Shown here one piece after another: positions 12,501-25,856 of a stretch of 64,000 nt of DNA. Numbering within the stretch: position 1 is the stretch's first letter; each line of letters opens with the position of its first letter. The position numbers and the translations under genes are program-made. Origin of the DNA: Linnemannia hyalina (lineage: Eukaryota > Mortierellomycota > Mortierellomycetes > Mortierellales > Mortierellaceae); assembly GCA_019671135.1 (NCBI GenBank), contig JAHRHY010000019.1, positions 1,197,108-1,261,107 of the forward strand. Direction: 5' to 3'. The notes under the pieces are model-generated. The model saw only the letters and a program-made list of their open reading frames with translations. It did no database searches and was not told where the DNA came from.

Positions 12501-15500
12501 ACTGAGACGGATGAAGCAAAGATAGCAAACAAAAGCGATAATAATCGACAAAGAGACTCTTGAACTGGATGGCCATGGACGCTAAAGTGCCATCTAACAA
12601 TGCAACATGGAGCCGTCGTGGGACAAGAATGAGAGAGCGAAACAAGTCAAAAAGAAAAGGAACAGGGAGAAGGGCTGGCAGAGGAAAGGGAGAGAAAGGG
12701 AGTAAGGAGAGAGAGGGAGAACTACAGGAGTGGAGTCGAATTGGGTGCAATGGCACAATGGAAAAACGCACAAGCAACAAATAAGAAACAAAAAGACAGA
12801 TGTGGGACGATAAAATTACTCGACAGAAAAACAACAAAGATATAAAAATGAGATGGGATGATGGAAGCGACGGAGGAAAAAAGTGACCATGACAGGAAAA
12901 CTGACTGGGCTTACTGGCAATCTGACTGACAGGGCTGTGATCGGGTTGGGAAGTAGATGGATGGATGGAGAGTGTGAAAAAGAGAGGGAGAATGACCGCT
13001 GGAAAGACAGACAGAGGAAGTGGGAGGGAAAAGAAAAGAGGAAGAGTGAATAGGCAGCAATTGAATGGGATTGGGAGAAATACGATAATTTACAGCCCAT
13101 CCATCCACTCGGGGCTTCTTCCTCAAACATGCACGCGTGTGTTTTTTTTTTCTTTCCTGTTTCTATTCTCACTGACAAAGTGAACACCAACAACAAGAGT
13201 TAAACAACAAGAGAAAGAGAAATGAAGAGAGAACCACCATCATCATCATCACTACAACTACTACCGCCACTTGACCGACTGGTATTGTTTCCGTTTCAAT
13301 TGCTCTGTTGCCTGTTGCTGTTATTTGTTGTTTGTTATTGTGCAAGGGAGCGTGTGTGTGTGCCATTTGTTATTGTTTAGCCCGGGTTGGCTCCCTTTGG
13401 CGGATGAAGTGTGTGTTGTCTATCCGCTAGTGGTCTCTTTTCGTTTTTTATTACTTCTTGGAGGGAGTTTTTTATATTTGCATTCCAGGATTCAGAGCCT
13501 ATGAGAGACATTCACAATTGCACACACACACAGTTAGTCGATGGAGGGAATAAGGAAGGGATACGATGGTGTGTATACCTTTTCCTTTCTCTCCCTCAGA
13601 TTTCGTTGGCTGAATGAGATGGGATAGAGTGGGATGGATTTTGGGCGGAGAGAGAGCTGGAAAACGAGACATAAAAAGTTGAGCCTTTTCTTCTTTTCTT
13701 TTGTTCGATTCAATTCATTCACAACAACGAACGAAGGAAAAAGTGGAAGAGTGAGAATGGACTTTGTTTGGCTGGCTGAAAAGAGTATATGTTCACGGTA
13801 CAACGAGTGACGAGAGACAAATCGAGATATGAGGATGATTATGAGCAAGAGCAACCGGCTGTGTGACAAACGAGGTAGACAAGGGAGGGAAAAAACTATT
13901 GCAATCCACAACGAACGGACTCTTTCTTATTATTTGCTTTTTGGGTTGCGCCCTCTCTCATGTGTGTTTCTTTGTCTTGGGATTATTGGGAAAGTGGGAG
14001 GGAAGACTCCGTTGGAAATGAGCGACAGTGAATAAAACTGACAAGGGAACAACCAAAAGCGACTATGGCCGAAGTTGAATCGGAAGGATGAGTTAGCGGA
14101 AGAAGGCAGAGACGCAAACTCTTTTTTTTCCTTCAATCATTCGTTCATTGCTTGCTTGCTTGCTTGCTCTCTGTGCGAGGGAAAAAGGATAGGCATTGTG
14201 ATAGTTGAATGGCGAAAGTTGAGTGCGAGTTGACAGGCGACTGACAGCTGAGCTCAACGATAAGTTTGTAGTGATGCGATGAGAGTAAAGGTTAAGAGAG
14301 AAAAGGGGACAGTTCGGGTTACGATGTCCGACAGGAGGTGGGCAGTACAGAGTCATTCAGAAAAAGAGGTGCAGTCGATGCATGGACTTGCCTTTGTGTT
14401 TGTGTTTTTGTTTTAGTGCAGTTGATTGAATGCAAACTGCAAAACACACCACTACCACCCATCCCCCAATCCGCCATGCCTTTTTATTCGTTTTTGGGCT
14501 TTCTTTTTTCTCTGCTCCACCATGGGTGCTTGAGTGTATTTGTGTGAATGAGTGTGTGCGGTGTACAGTAGTGAAAGAGGAAGAGTGTAGTCGGTGCGAT
14601 GTAACCATTCGACAAGTGTACCCAATGCGATGTACACCCATGGCCCATCTTACCCATATCCATCCATGCCCATCGATGCGTTTGTGTTCGTTCTCCCATT
14701 TCTTCTCTTCTTTTCCCTTTTCACTTCTCTCTCTCTTCTTCTTTTCTTCGTTTTCCCATACGCTCTCCTTCCTTTGCATCCCCCTTCCGGCTTCCTATTC
14801 TTATTCCACGCATCGACATCCTCTTCGTGCTCAAACCCTACTTACTGCAGACACACCCATCATTCCCTTCCCTTGCATACATACCCTCTCGCAAACTTCG
14901 CTCTGTTGCCATTGTACAATTGTACGCCTTCCCTCCACTTTTGTACCTTGACTGCCTCCTCGCTCACTGCAACTTGCTGCAAGTCCTCCACCCTGCCTTT
15001 GCAAGGCCAAGGCCACTGAACCTTCCTACAACAACAAACAAACAACTGCATACACACACACTGACCTCCTGTCCGTTGTACCTTCTTTCTTTTCTTCTTT
15101 CCTCATCTCGCTCCACCTTCCGATCGAATGTCGACCTCAAAGTAATCTCTCGAAGCGATAATCCTAAAAACACAAAAACATAGGAACGAGTGGTAAGTGA
15201 ACCAACCAACCCACCTCACCAACAGAACACAAAGCCACAGCTCAGCTCAGGTCGATGGCGATGACACTTTCCTCTTTCCCTCCCTCCTCCCTCTGCCTCG
15301 TTGCATTCCTCTCTCCTTTACCTCATTACCACCTCAACTATGACGGGTTGAGTTTTGGTGTGTCTCTTGTCTCTACGGTCCCCATCCACCCTGGTCTCTG
15401 TGAGGTCACCAGCCCCGATGGGGTCCGATGATTCACGTTCCATCTCGACCGGAGCATCGTTCCTGTCTGATCTAGCTTTCCTGGTCAGAGAAAAGGGACA

Positions 15501-16432
15501 CTTTTTTCTACCCTTTAACAGCTGTCCTTCACTCATTCCTACTCATCTTTCACTTTCACTTTCACTCACTCTCCCTCCGTTCATTCACCCACTTGCTACC
15601 TTTTTTTTCTTCGCTTTTTGTCCTTTTTGAACCCAACTCCACTTAACAAACAGCCCACAAAAAGTATGCACAGTCCGGCTTATTCAGCCCTTCCACAGCT
15701 TTTTCACAACGCTTCAAAAACACAAGCGGCTACCGGCAGCACGAGGGAGGGTGATGTAACGCGCATGGTGATATTGCGGGCAGTGAAACGATGGGATGTT
15801 GCCTCGCGATCGTATCCATCTGTATGAAATAGCGGACTGCTCCCTGGGACAAGACGACACGATTGCCCCTCTGGGCCTTTTACCGCCACCTTAAGAGGCA
15901 ACTGGGAAGGAAACGTAAAAGAAGGCGTGCCAGGTGTGGGAAGAGGATATGTGACAAAGATGGTACACACAGGTTGTGTCTGCAAATGACGATCCCTTTT
16001 TCTTCACTCTCTTTCCTTCCTCCATCTCCTCACGGACCACTTTCACTGTATTCACCCTCTCAAACCTCAACAACCACTTGGTCCTCTCAACCCCTTGGAT
16101 TTCCTGCTGCACTCCTGTCTATCAACCTTACTTTCGTTGTTGCTCTGTTTTGCGCTTTGTCTCTTGCCCCTCCTTTTCCCAAGACGCGTCGTGTACGCTG
16201 TCCCAAAAGAAATATCATCAGAGTTATCATACACTTAAAAAAACGTCGATGAAACCATCAACTGATCGTACCTGAGCTGTCTCATCGTCCCTTATTCGCT
16301 GCGTTCCGCCTTCACGTCTTCCACCCACGTTTAATACTGACCGTGAATACTGTTCCTCTTTTGACTCAGGCAATAACCTCAAGTCGGCCCGATACACTCT
16401 CCCAAAAAAAAGCCTCCTACAACTCCTCGTTC
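8801..16432. other. gene-free, pyrimidine-rich region upstream of the APSES gene
   Basis: No credible coding region. The plus strand is dominated by C and T over long stretches (8820-9800, 10280-11000, 11580-11800, 14640-15620), resembling fungal core-promoter and leader sequence. A TATATATA-like run near 8948-8962 is followed by one such CT-rich stretch, so a distal promoter there is possible. A good donor (GGTAAGTG, near 15190) and a pyrimidine-rich acceptor ending at about 16370 could define a leader intron of roughly 1.2 kb just before the coding start. ACGCGT hexamers occur at 11941, 12111, 13133 and 16184. Confidence 0.55.
9563..9589 (+). repeat. oligo(T) run, about 27 nt
   Basis: Uninterrupted T run inside a CT-rich block. 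Confidence 0.9.
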
Positions 16433-19400
16433 ATGGACTATACCAGGTCCACTCTCCAGAACCAAGAGCCTAATCTATCGCAACGAGCACCGCTGCATTT
16501 GAACCTGCAACATCTTCAACGGCTATCCCATCCATCGATCCAAAGCCATCCTATCGATTCTCCCAACAACCCCTCGACTCCTACGCTCGAGCTTTTATCC
16601 ATCTCAGAGTCCCCGCTGACTGCGCTTCAAGGACCCCTCCCGAGTCTTCCTCTTCACGTCAGCCCCTCTGTCACCGCAGCCGGACACGCATCGCTGCAAC
16701 AGCCTTCGCACCAGCAAACTCATCTTCCAACTCCCGACCAGGCTCCTGTGAACTCTATTCTCTGGCCTGTTCAACCCTCCAACCCTCAACCCTTCCATCT
16801 CAACAGCACGCCTACGCCCATCATGGAGAGCGCATCATGGACAGGAAACAACACACAGGCGCACCAAACCGTCGGCCCAATTCCCATGGGATTTGAATGG
16901 TCCAGAGATCAGAACATCCATTCATCCGACGCTTCCTCAAGACAGATTGGCTTCCAACATGCGTTCCACGCTCCCTCGAGCCAGGGTAATAACGGAAACT
17001 CCAACGGAAACCAACATCAACCTCCATCAGCATCCTTGACTGGCATGTCAGGTCCGTCTGCCCTCTCACACGGTCATCTAGCTGGCGAGGTAGGCTTGAG
17101 CAACAACCCGATCCCCTCTGGATTACCCACCCCAACGCATCAAGGCGGCGACCATTTGGCATCTTCGATCGCCACTGGAGCTCTTCAGCAACAAGGAGAT
17201 CTTCAGATTCGAACAAGTCCAACTACGACTTCGCGCGAGGATCTTCATCACAACCCTCATTCGCACCATAGCCAACAGCAACAGCAACAACAACAGCAGC
17301 AGCAGGCATCGCAACAACAACAGCAAATTCATGTTCACCACACTCACTCGTCCTACAATCACGGCCAAATTCCAACAAACGATCTTGTATCCCATGAGCA
17401 GCAACAGCAGTCGTTTCAGACGTCCAACTATGCGCCGGGTCACTACTACCCAGACCCAGAGCAGCACGACCCTTATGATCATGACCGGATTCACACTGGC
17501 GGACTTGTAGGACATGCTTATGGGCATTCTCACGACAATCTCGCTGCGCTCACACCACCACCTTCTGCTCCCATTCCCCAGCACGATCTTCCTCCTCTCC
17601 GCACCAGGCTTACAAACACCATCTGGGAAGACGAGCATACTTTCTGTTACCAGGTCGATGTCAAAGGCGTCTGCGTCGCCCGCCGTGCTGGTATGTCACG
17701 CTTGTTTTGCCGTCGTTTTGCCAACTTGTTGTCCGCGTTATTTCGACTTGCTTTCAAGTAGGAGACTGACCGTGACCATCAATGCTCATTTGCTCTTGTA
17801 CCTAGACAACCATATGGTCAATGGCACCAAACTGCTTAATGTCGTTGGCATGTCTCGCGGAAAGCGCGACGGTATTCTGAAGAACGAAAAAGGACGTGTC
17901 GTCGTCAAGGTCGGAGCAATGCACTTGAAGGGTGTTTGGTAAGTTGGTTCACTTTTGACCTAGCACGTACCGTATTTGTTTTGACTGTTTAGATCCACTG
18001 ATGTTAACAAAGTGGCATATATATTGACAAAATAATAGGATTCCCCTGGACAGAGCGATGCACCACGCAAAGGCACATAATATTGAGGAGGGCCTATACC
18101 CACTTCTCGCGGAAGACCCCGCTGCATTCTTATACCAACACCCACACACTGCAGCGGTTTCTTCAGGTAATGAGTCTGGCGTTTCCTTCGAGAGTAATTG
18201 ACCGATACCCTAACGTGCTTTTGCCAGTAACTAATAGCAGCCTTCCTGTCTTCAATCTCCAATGTAGACATGAGATGGACTCCTCAGTCGCAACAACAGC
18301 ACGGTTCATACCACGACCCCGAGTCTCCAAAAGCACGCCACTCTAACCACCACTTTAATCAAGGAATTCACGGGGACTACTACTCGCACCAGCACCATTC
18401 CGTTTTCAGAGGCCATGGTGTCAACAGCGTGCATGGCTCGCCTCATGGGAGCAATGGTTCCGTCTCAGGAGGTAAGAGTGCATGCAGACCAATTACAGAT
18501 AATAGAAGGGAAAAAATTGGATTGGCATCTACAGCATGTCAGTAACCATCAACTCTTTGTCGAACCAATCCATTACCAGATGAAGACCCCAACCTGGTAT
18601 CGCCATTCGAATATCGGGTACAATCATCCATGGCTGCAGGTGGACTCATCGGCATCCCTTCCACAGGTGCATCTGTCAACGATGTTCGGACAGGAAACCA
18701 TCATGCGGCATACTACAGCCACCAAGTGAGCCCAAACCAGTACTATGGTGGTGCACATGTCCAGCAAAAGTACCAGGACCCTATCTTGCATCCAGGTCAG
18801 CATCAACTCCAGCTTGGGGGTCCCCTTGCCAACGAATCCTCCCCACCTCTTTTGACCCCTACCCTTGGTAAGCATGTCTTACTACTGCAGAAGTCGGGGA
18901 GGGATACACCTATTACTTTCCCTTTTTTCACTCACTATTTCGCGCCATTAACCCCTCCTTCGTTTTGACCTTATTTTTGTTCATTAATAGATGGATCACA
19001 AACGCGGTTGCAGCCTGGTCTCTTGTCAGGACAGAAACGCGGATATGGCGCAAACGTGCAGGATGGCTACTATTACCAAGGAGCCCCAAAGTCTCATGGA
19101 GTTTCGGACATGTACCAGGCTGATGCAGGCCAGTTCGGTATTCCATCGTCAGGAATGAACTCTGGAAACTTTTCGCCGCCCCTGTCGATGACACCTTCGG
19201 AGCCACACTCGCCCATGTCTCAGCATACGGATTCCCAGCTGCAAGGAGTGCAGGGTATGGCTCGCCATGGACATGGATCCGTCGGTCAGCCACTGAACCC
19301 ACCTAGTAAAAGACCACGTCAAGTCTCCCGTGGCCTCTCCAACACTGCTGATCCTTCCAACAATGGTGCAGGTGGACAATGGTACGGGCGCGAGGAGACC

Positions 19401-19916
19401 TTTGATCGTGCCGGCGGTCAAACCATGACGGGTTCCCATCATTCCATGTCCTCGAACGACAATCAGGGAGTCGGGTCGGTCGGATACGGCATGGCGAATG
19501 AAAACAACGGTGGCATTTACTACGACAACATGGCTCTGACGCAGCAACAGCAAGCTTCCAAGGCGTTTAGTGGGTCGAGAGAAGGAGACAACGGACAGGC
19601 TGGGCGTCCTCGGTTTATGCCTGGTGCTGTTCAGACACAGCTTCCTTATGGAACAGCCGGGCCATCATCACCACAGCGATCCCGGAGCAGACTGTCGTCG
19701 TTTCAGGATGGCTCGTCGGCAGGAGGACCGATGTCACAGCAGCAGGGGAACATATCACCCTTTGGTCGCATGCAGAATTCGATGAGCCCTGACGATACGA
19801 AACAGATTGGCTATGGACGCCCTCCTACGGGGCCAGAAGGAGAGTCGAACCCTCAGTTGGTCAAGGTCGAGGGCGTGTCGACAGCCTTTGGCCATGATCC
19901 CTCCAACTGGTCGTAA
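16433..19916 (+). CDS. stuA: APSES-domain transcription factor, StuA/Efg1 type
   Basis: Six exons join in phase: 16433-17690, 17806-17938, 18039-18166, 18268-18471, 18580-18867, 18991-19916, giving 978 residues. The APSES (KilA-N-type) DNA-binding domain spans about residues 390-497 across three exons and shows the family signatures [43 protein letters not shown] and GLYPLL. The N-terminal part is rich in Ser, Pro, His and Gln with a polyglutamine tract near residues 280-300. The C-terminal part is Gly/Ser/Gln-rich with a basic nuclear-import-like motif (SKRPRQ, about residue 776). Known relatives are nuclear regulators of development, dimorphism or sporulation. The start is the first ATG in frame. 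Length is greater than the usual 600-650 residues because the low-complexity flanks are expanded. About 16 kb of gene-free DNA lies upstream. Assignment to the class is firm; strict orthology to StuA is inferred. Confidence 0.93.
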
Positions 19917-21105
19917 CTTGTCATTTCGAAGACTATTGTTGATGGATGAGAAGGAGAGAGAGAGTTTATGACAGGAGTTGACACACGCGACATATCCCAT
20001 TACTTTTTATTTTCTTTCTTTTCCAACAAAAAATTCGTGTTCATCCTCCTATCCCCCACTGTTTCAATGACATATTCCAACGGCTTCGTTTTTCATTTCG
20101 TTTATCCTTGTCTTCGTCTTCATCCTCACCGGCCGTTGTGGATGTACGTTTCCCTTCGTTTTTTCACTTTTTCACGCAGTGTTCGTTTGTTATTTCCCTT
20201 TCCCTTTGTCTTGCTTTGTGGAATGCCGCTATGCAACCTCTTTTCCATTTCGTTCTTATTTCGCTTTTTTAACACGCCTACACACCTGCACACTCGCACT
20301 TACATTACTCTTTATTCCCTTTATTTTTCTGTTCTAATGTCTTCTTCCTATTTCTTGCTTCTCCACTACATTCTCTTTATTCCTTTTTGTCGTCCGTTTT
20401 CCTTTTGCTACTTGTAAACATCAGAAGTATTATAAAACAAAACACAAACAAAAAAAAAATACATAGTGCATTGCCAGCCCGCATAGTTGCATGAATGAAA
20501 AACAATAATAACGAGCAACGCTTGGCTATCTGTTATTTTTCTTGGCATCTCTCTTGTCTTCGTCTGCTCCTGCAGTTCGTTTGTTTCTTTGTTTGCTTGC
20601 TTTATTTGCTTATACGCTTTTTATTCCTTCCCACGGCGATCCGCCACTGTCCTCAGATGAATGAAAAATAAGGACAAAGTAGCCCTTTGCCGACGACGTG
20701 GAAAAGAGTGTGCAAGCGCGGAAAGAGGAAGGAGATGAAAGATCGTGGTGTTTGGTGCTCCGCCCCTTTTTTTTTATTTTTATTTTTTTATTTGTTCACA
20801 CCGCCGCACATATAAAGTTGTTTTGTTTTACTATTCTCCTCCTCTTCTTTTTTTTTCACTCACCCTTCTTCCTCCTCCTCTTTCCGCTGTTGCCCTTGGT
20901 CATGAAAACTCGAACAGCAGCAGCAGCAACAACTACCACTCACTAACCAGTCAACACAAGTCTACGCAAGCCAAGCCAAGACAACACAAACGAAAGAAGC
21001 AATTGACCATTGCGTCCCTATCCATTCTCTCTCCTTTTTTCTCTTCTCCCTTCTCCCGCTTTAACATCGAAACATACTTCCTTTCGACGCACATATACAT
21101 AAGAG
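19917..21105. other. intergenic region: APSES 3' end and PFF1 promoter
   Basis: No gene seen. T- and C-rich sequence follows the APSES stop. The last 300 bases carry a TATA box and a pyrimidine-rich leader ahead of the protease start. Confidence 0.6.
20811..20817 (+). promoter_or_regulatory. TATA box of the PFF1-like gene
   Basis: TATAAAG lies about 290 nt upstream of the protease ATG and is followed by CT-rich leader sequence. There is no experimental support. Confidence 0.45.
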
Positions 21106-24100
21106 ATGCAATCGCCTCCACCCGTCACCTCACGGGCCAACCGTCGCCGCGCCCTCAGCCTTGATAACCCAACAACTCCCTTGCTGGGGTCCATCGGCCG
21201 CAGAAGGAGCGACAGGCGGGTCCAGGACGAGGTCGCTCAAAGAATCCACCGTCTTCACGTCGTGTCGCCCTGTCAGTGCTGGTCCATGTATTCTGTCGTC
21301 CTCCTCCTCTATGCCCTTGTTCTTGCCAACGTCTATTTTGCCAGGCAGCCCGACAATTTTGTTTCCACCGCCCTGCCTGACCTAGCCATCGGCGACACCA
21401 TACCAGGTACGACTTGACAGTCATCTATACCAGGGACAACCGTGTGATGGATGTGTGAGAAGAAAAACTAAAACATCAAGGAGAATGGCATGACTAAACA
21501 AACCCTTGGTTCCTGATGTCGCATGTAGACACTTTTAATCCCCACACGGCGCTGAAACACCTCGAAGCCATCACGACCATCCCACACCCATTCAACTCAC
21601 GAGCCAACACTGACATTACCAAAAAATACCTCCGCGACCAGTTCCGAGAGCTGCAGGAGGAAGCGATTGCGCTGGGGCGACGGAACGTCCGATATGACGA
21701 CGGAGCAGGAGACAATTCGACGTGGGTAAGGCGATACAAGACCCGACAACAGCGGCGCATGGAAGAAAAAGGACTGGTCGAGCCTGTTGACGAGAACGAG
21801 GTGCTGCTTCCAGAGATTATGGAGGTAGTGGAGAGCGACAATATGGTGATGTGGATTGGGGGTGTTGTACAGTCCATGGAAGGACAGGTACCCGTGCGTG
21901 TTGAGATTGATGTCGACCAGGAAAGTCAAACAGCACTCTTGGTGTCTGCTCACTTTGGTATGCCATCATGCACTGCGAAGACTGTGTTGGTTGTTGATGG
22001 AGATACAACATGGCCGTAGACCTCTCCTTACTTATCTTTACATTTCCTCCTTCCAATGCTAGATTCGGTGTCGACAAGCTATGGCGCAACAGACGATGGG
22101 GGTGGCGTGGCGGTGGCCTTGGCATTAATTCGACACTTTATCCACCACCCCGTAGAGCATACGCTCATCTTCAACATCAACAATGCCGAGGAAGACGGTT
22201 GCCTCGGCGCCGCAGTCTTCATGGGCGCCCCTCCCAACAGCACCACAGAGACAGGCCAAGGCCATCCATGGAAGAAATATGTCAAGGCCTTTATCAATCT
22301 CGGTAAGGACACTCGTTCCTTGCTGTTGGTCTTCATTTTGCTCTTTAACATTTGTGACGAAACATTTCAAACGTTTTAATATTTGTTTATCTACTTGCGA
22401 AACATTAGAGGGAGCGGGCTCAGGAGGACCTTCGCTCCTGTTTCGAGCATCCAACTCGGATATCGTTCGCCAGTATGCTGATAACGCACCTTTCCCACAT
22501 GCATCCGTGTTTTCCAACGACGTCTTCCAACTCGGACTCATCGACAGGTAATAAGAAGTCATACATTGGAATTTTTTTTTGCGACCAAGAGCGTATCTCT
22601 TGCTGCTTCTATTACCAGTACCTAAAACAACTCGATGGTATAACAACATCTCCTTTTCCGTGGTCATTAGTGACACCGATTATACCATTTATACCCAACA
22701 CGACATACCAGGACTGGACATTGCCTTTTATCAGCACCGGTCCATGTACCATTCCACCACCGATTATTTACCAATCCAATCCCTTTATCACATGGGATCT
22801 AACGTCCAGGCCACCATCGTCGGCCTCTGCAACAGCCTCTACCTGGACGAACTATCTGCCGAGGCTGATGGCAACAAGAAACTCTCGCCCTTCTCGCCTC
22901 GCTACTGGTTCTCAGGAAAGGGCATCTTTTATGACATTCTCGGACAGTACATGATCTTATCAGAGCTCTGGACTGCCCTCCTCGCAAACTTTTTGTTCCT
23001 TGGACTAGGCCTTCCTATGCTTGCTTTTGTCACTATTTCTGTGGGTCGAGCGATTCGGAGGCGCCAGATGAGTCAACATGTCCCCTCTCGAAGTTCGGAG
23101 CAGAGTATTGCGGCCCCTCGACGTAGCGGAGTCGATTCGCCTACCTCCTCATTGCTGGGCGACTCTGATGATGGATACACGACTTTCTCTCCACGGTTGC
23201 CTCGCAACCATGCCCACCAACGAGCCGCCATCGCACGCCAGTATTACGACGTTCCAAAGCGCATTGCAGTACTCAGAACGGTTGCGCTTGTTGTCTTAGT
23301 GGTTGCGCTGGACCTCGGAGCAGTCTTTGCCGCCTCAAAATGGCAGTGGAACATCAATCCTTTGGCCCGGCACTCTCAACAATGGCTCGTCTTGGCAGGA
23401 TTCAGCGCCTTGCTTGCCTTTGTGAACACTCTGGCGGTGTCATTGTTTACACTTGTTGAGTCATTGTTGTTTGGCCCGCTTCCCATCGTACGGGGATTCT
23501 CACAGTGGATCATCGCACTCGGAATGTGGTGGTGGTTAGTTGTTCTCGTCGTCGGTACTGGAGTTGCTGGATGGGCAGGAGCTGGAGCGTTTTACGGAAC
23601 AACAGTTCTATCAGTGTGCTCTGCCGGGGCAGCGCTGATCCAAATTATCCTCAACTTTTCGATCCCGGCAGATGGCACAGAAGGGGCAGGAGTTGGCTGG
23701 ATTGTTGTTCTAGCAACAAGTTTGCTTGTCCCAGGCGTCATTCTCTCGGACTTAACTGTGCTTGTAGCGCATATGACATCGCAGAGCCTGATCAGCTCTG
23801 ATGGCGGCATTAGTAAGTACACCCATACTCATGCCATGATTGCCCGTTGCCACCACATGAATGTAACGTTGTTGTTAGTGTTAAAACATGCTAACCACGG
23901 CGAGGTTTTACTTGTTTTCTAGTGTATATATTGTATGGGTTACTGACGATACCCATCATGCTGCCCATGCTGCCGATCATCTCTCGTGGACGAAACTTTA
24001 AGACTGCACTGTTGCTCGAGCTCGCTGTCCTCGTCTCCATTACTTGGTTTCTCTCGCAAGTAGATCCATTCACCGACGCCTACCCCGCCAGCCTCCATTT

Positions 24101-24806
24101 TTCGCAGTACTACAACCAAACAGCAAACACCTCTTATGTCGATCTTCGAGCGAGCGGCGGTACAGGATTTCTCCAACGCCTCATCCAGGGTGTTTCCACT
24201 CTTCAACACGGCACTTATGGCGGACTATTTAACTCGACCTGCACCCCCATTCCCATCGAAGGAGATCTTGACGAAAAGTGTCAGTTTGTACCGAACCGAC
24301 AGGTCTTTGAGGACGACGGTCGTGATTCTCCTTTGCGAGTGAACTGGATCTCCAAGCCGACACTGGGTGCAGATGGCTGGCGCGAAGGAAAGATTCAAGT
24401 CTTGGCCCTGGAGTCGCGGTTCTGTTCAGTCCGACTTCCCAAGACGACACCAGGGCACGAGACACAGGTTTGGATGGAGCGCACGGATGTTCCTCTGTTG
24501 GATGTCAACCATCGCCCAAAGTCTCTGTATCTTTACTTGCGGGAGTGGAACCGCCCCTGGACGGTGCATGTACGTGTGAAGGAGCATTCTACAGCAGGTT
24601 CAGGAATTCACGATACAGCAGCATCTGGCGGTCAGAGTCCTTACAGCGTCCCCTTCCGAGTATTATGTGGATATGAAGACTGGAGTTCGCACAAGGCCTA
24701 TGCATCGACCTATAACGAGATCTCTGCGCATATACCCTCCTGGAGCAGGATGAAGAGCGAGTCTCGGCAAGGACTCTTTAGTGTCGGCGTTGACATGATG
24801 CTCTAG
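21106..24806 (+). CDS. PFF1: vacuolar membrane M28 metalloprotease, Pff1-like
   Basis: Six exons join in phase: 21106-21406, 21529-21957, 22063-22302, 22409-22547, 22671-23812, 23923-24806, giving 1044 residues, close to the usual length for fungal Pff1. Order: cytosolic N-terminus with basic and Ser-rich patches, one membrane segment at about 60-80 (VVLLLYALVLANVYF), then an M28 zinc-peptidase domain at about 100-420. Metal-site motifs are visible: SAHFDS, YGATDDGGG, NNAEEDG, DSDTDY and SMYHSTTDY, so the two-zinc site looks complete. About eight hydrophobic segments follow between residues 469 and 790, then a lumenal C-terminal domain. Family members sit in the vacuolar membrane; the substrate is not known from sequence. 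The intron between the SAHF and DS codons splits the first zinc motif, which gives confidence in the splice model. Confidence 0.93.
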
Positions 24807-25856
24807 GCTAGTAGGATAGTCTAGTTTTTGCTCGCATGGACAACACGGCTTTCTTCTATGCAGTCGTTGTAGTACCAGAAGCCCAAAAAAAAAAAAAAAA
24901 AAAAAGGAAAAAACCTGTCATTGGTATTCTGTGAAAGCGGTGCCATACTGTCAATTATCATGTTATTGCGGTCGCAAGTAGGCATCGCCACAACTAGTTA
25001 AGTTTGTGCTCTGCCTAGGCTCTTGGTGCTCCACTTGGGTTGGGTTTCGACTGAGAAGACACCCAAGATTCGCTGTTATTAAGCGTTCTTGTCTTCTACG
25101 TTGGAGTCACGATTCGATTGATCATTTTTTATGGAGCGCTTTATCATCACCCTCGCCTTTGTATCGTCTTTGTATCTTCTTCGTTGCCTTTGTACCATCA
25201 TTGCTGTTGTATCTTCATTGTCTGCCACTCCCACACCCACTTGCCATCGCTTCTACGCCCCCTTGCCGTCACTCCCACGACCTTTGTCTTCTGGCCACTT
25301 CCATGCTATCGCTTCTATCCCTTTACATAACATCTCACACTGCAGTCACCAACCCTCACGGCCGTCTATCGCCATCACTCGCCGTTGTCACCAGACCCAC
25401 GCTCGCTGTTCACTGTTTCGTCCCCATCAAAAAGGTAAATATAAACTTCCAGTCAGCTCTTTATAAGTTTTTTCCCATTTGGTCCAACATTTCTACTTGT
25501 AGGATGTTTTGTCAGAAAAAGCAGCTGTGCAAACCCATTCTGGCAATTGAAGAGTTTTTTTTCCTTGACCCTTGTCATCGTTTGATTTTGAGCAACCAAA
25601 GTTGAAAACAATCCCTTGCCATTTGGCTCGTTGACATGCCTTGCAGACTTCGCCTTGTGTTCAACGCTATCTGTCCGTTTGATGTTCTATCGGAAAGCAG
25701 CTTGCGAGAGCCTTTTCTGGCCATTGAGGAGATTTCGTCGTTGTCCTCACCATCGTTTGATTCGGGTGACGGATGTCACGCCAAGTCTGCCGGTTTCATA
25801 TATGTGGTGGACAAAAATGATTAATCATTTATGATTTCGACTTTTTTTCGGAAATG
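24807..25856. other. intergenic, with a diverged internal duplication
   Basis: An A22 run at 24884-24905 follows the protease. No supported gene. Two stretches (about 25500-25600 and 25684-25770) resemble each other imperfectly, both carrying cattctggcaattga-like and catcgtttgattt-like strings, suggesting an old duplication of a small unit. One short frame (25636-25824) covers the second unit but has no recognisable domain. Confidence 0.45.

Noticed and set aside
17123..17638. 171-codon minus-strand frame
   Set aside because: It is a shadow of the APSES gene's first exon; Leu runs come from the polyglutamine tract.
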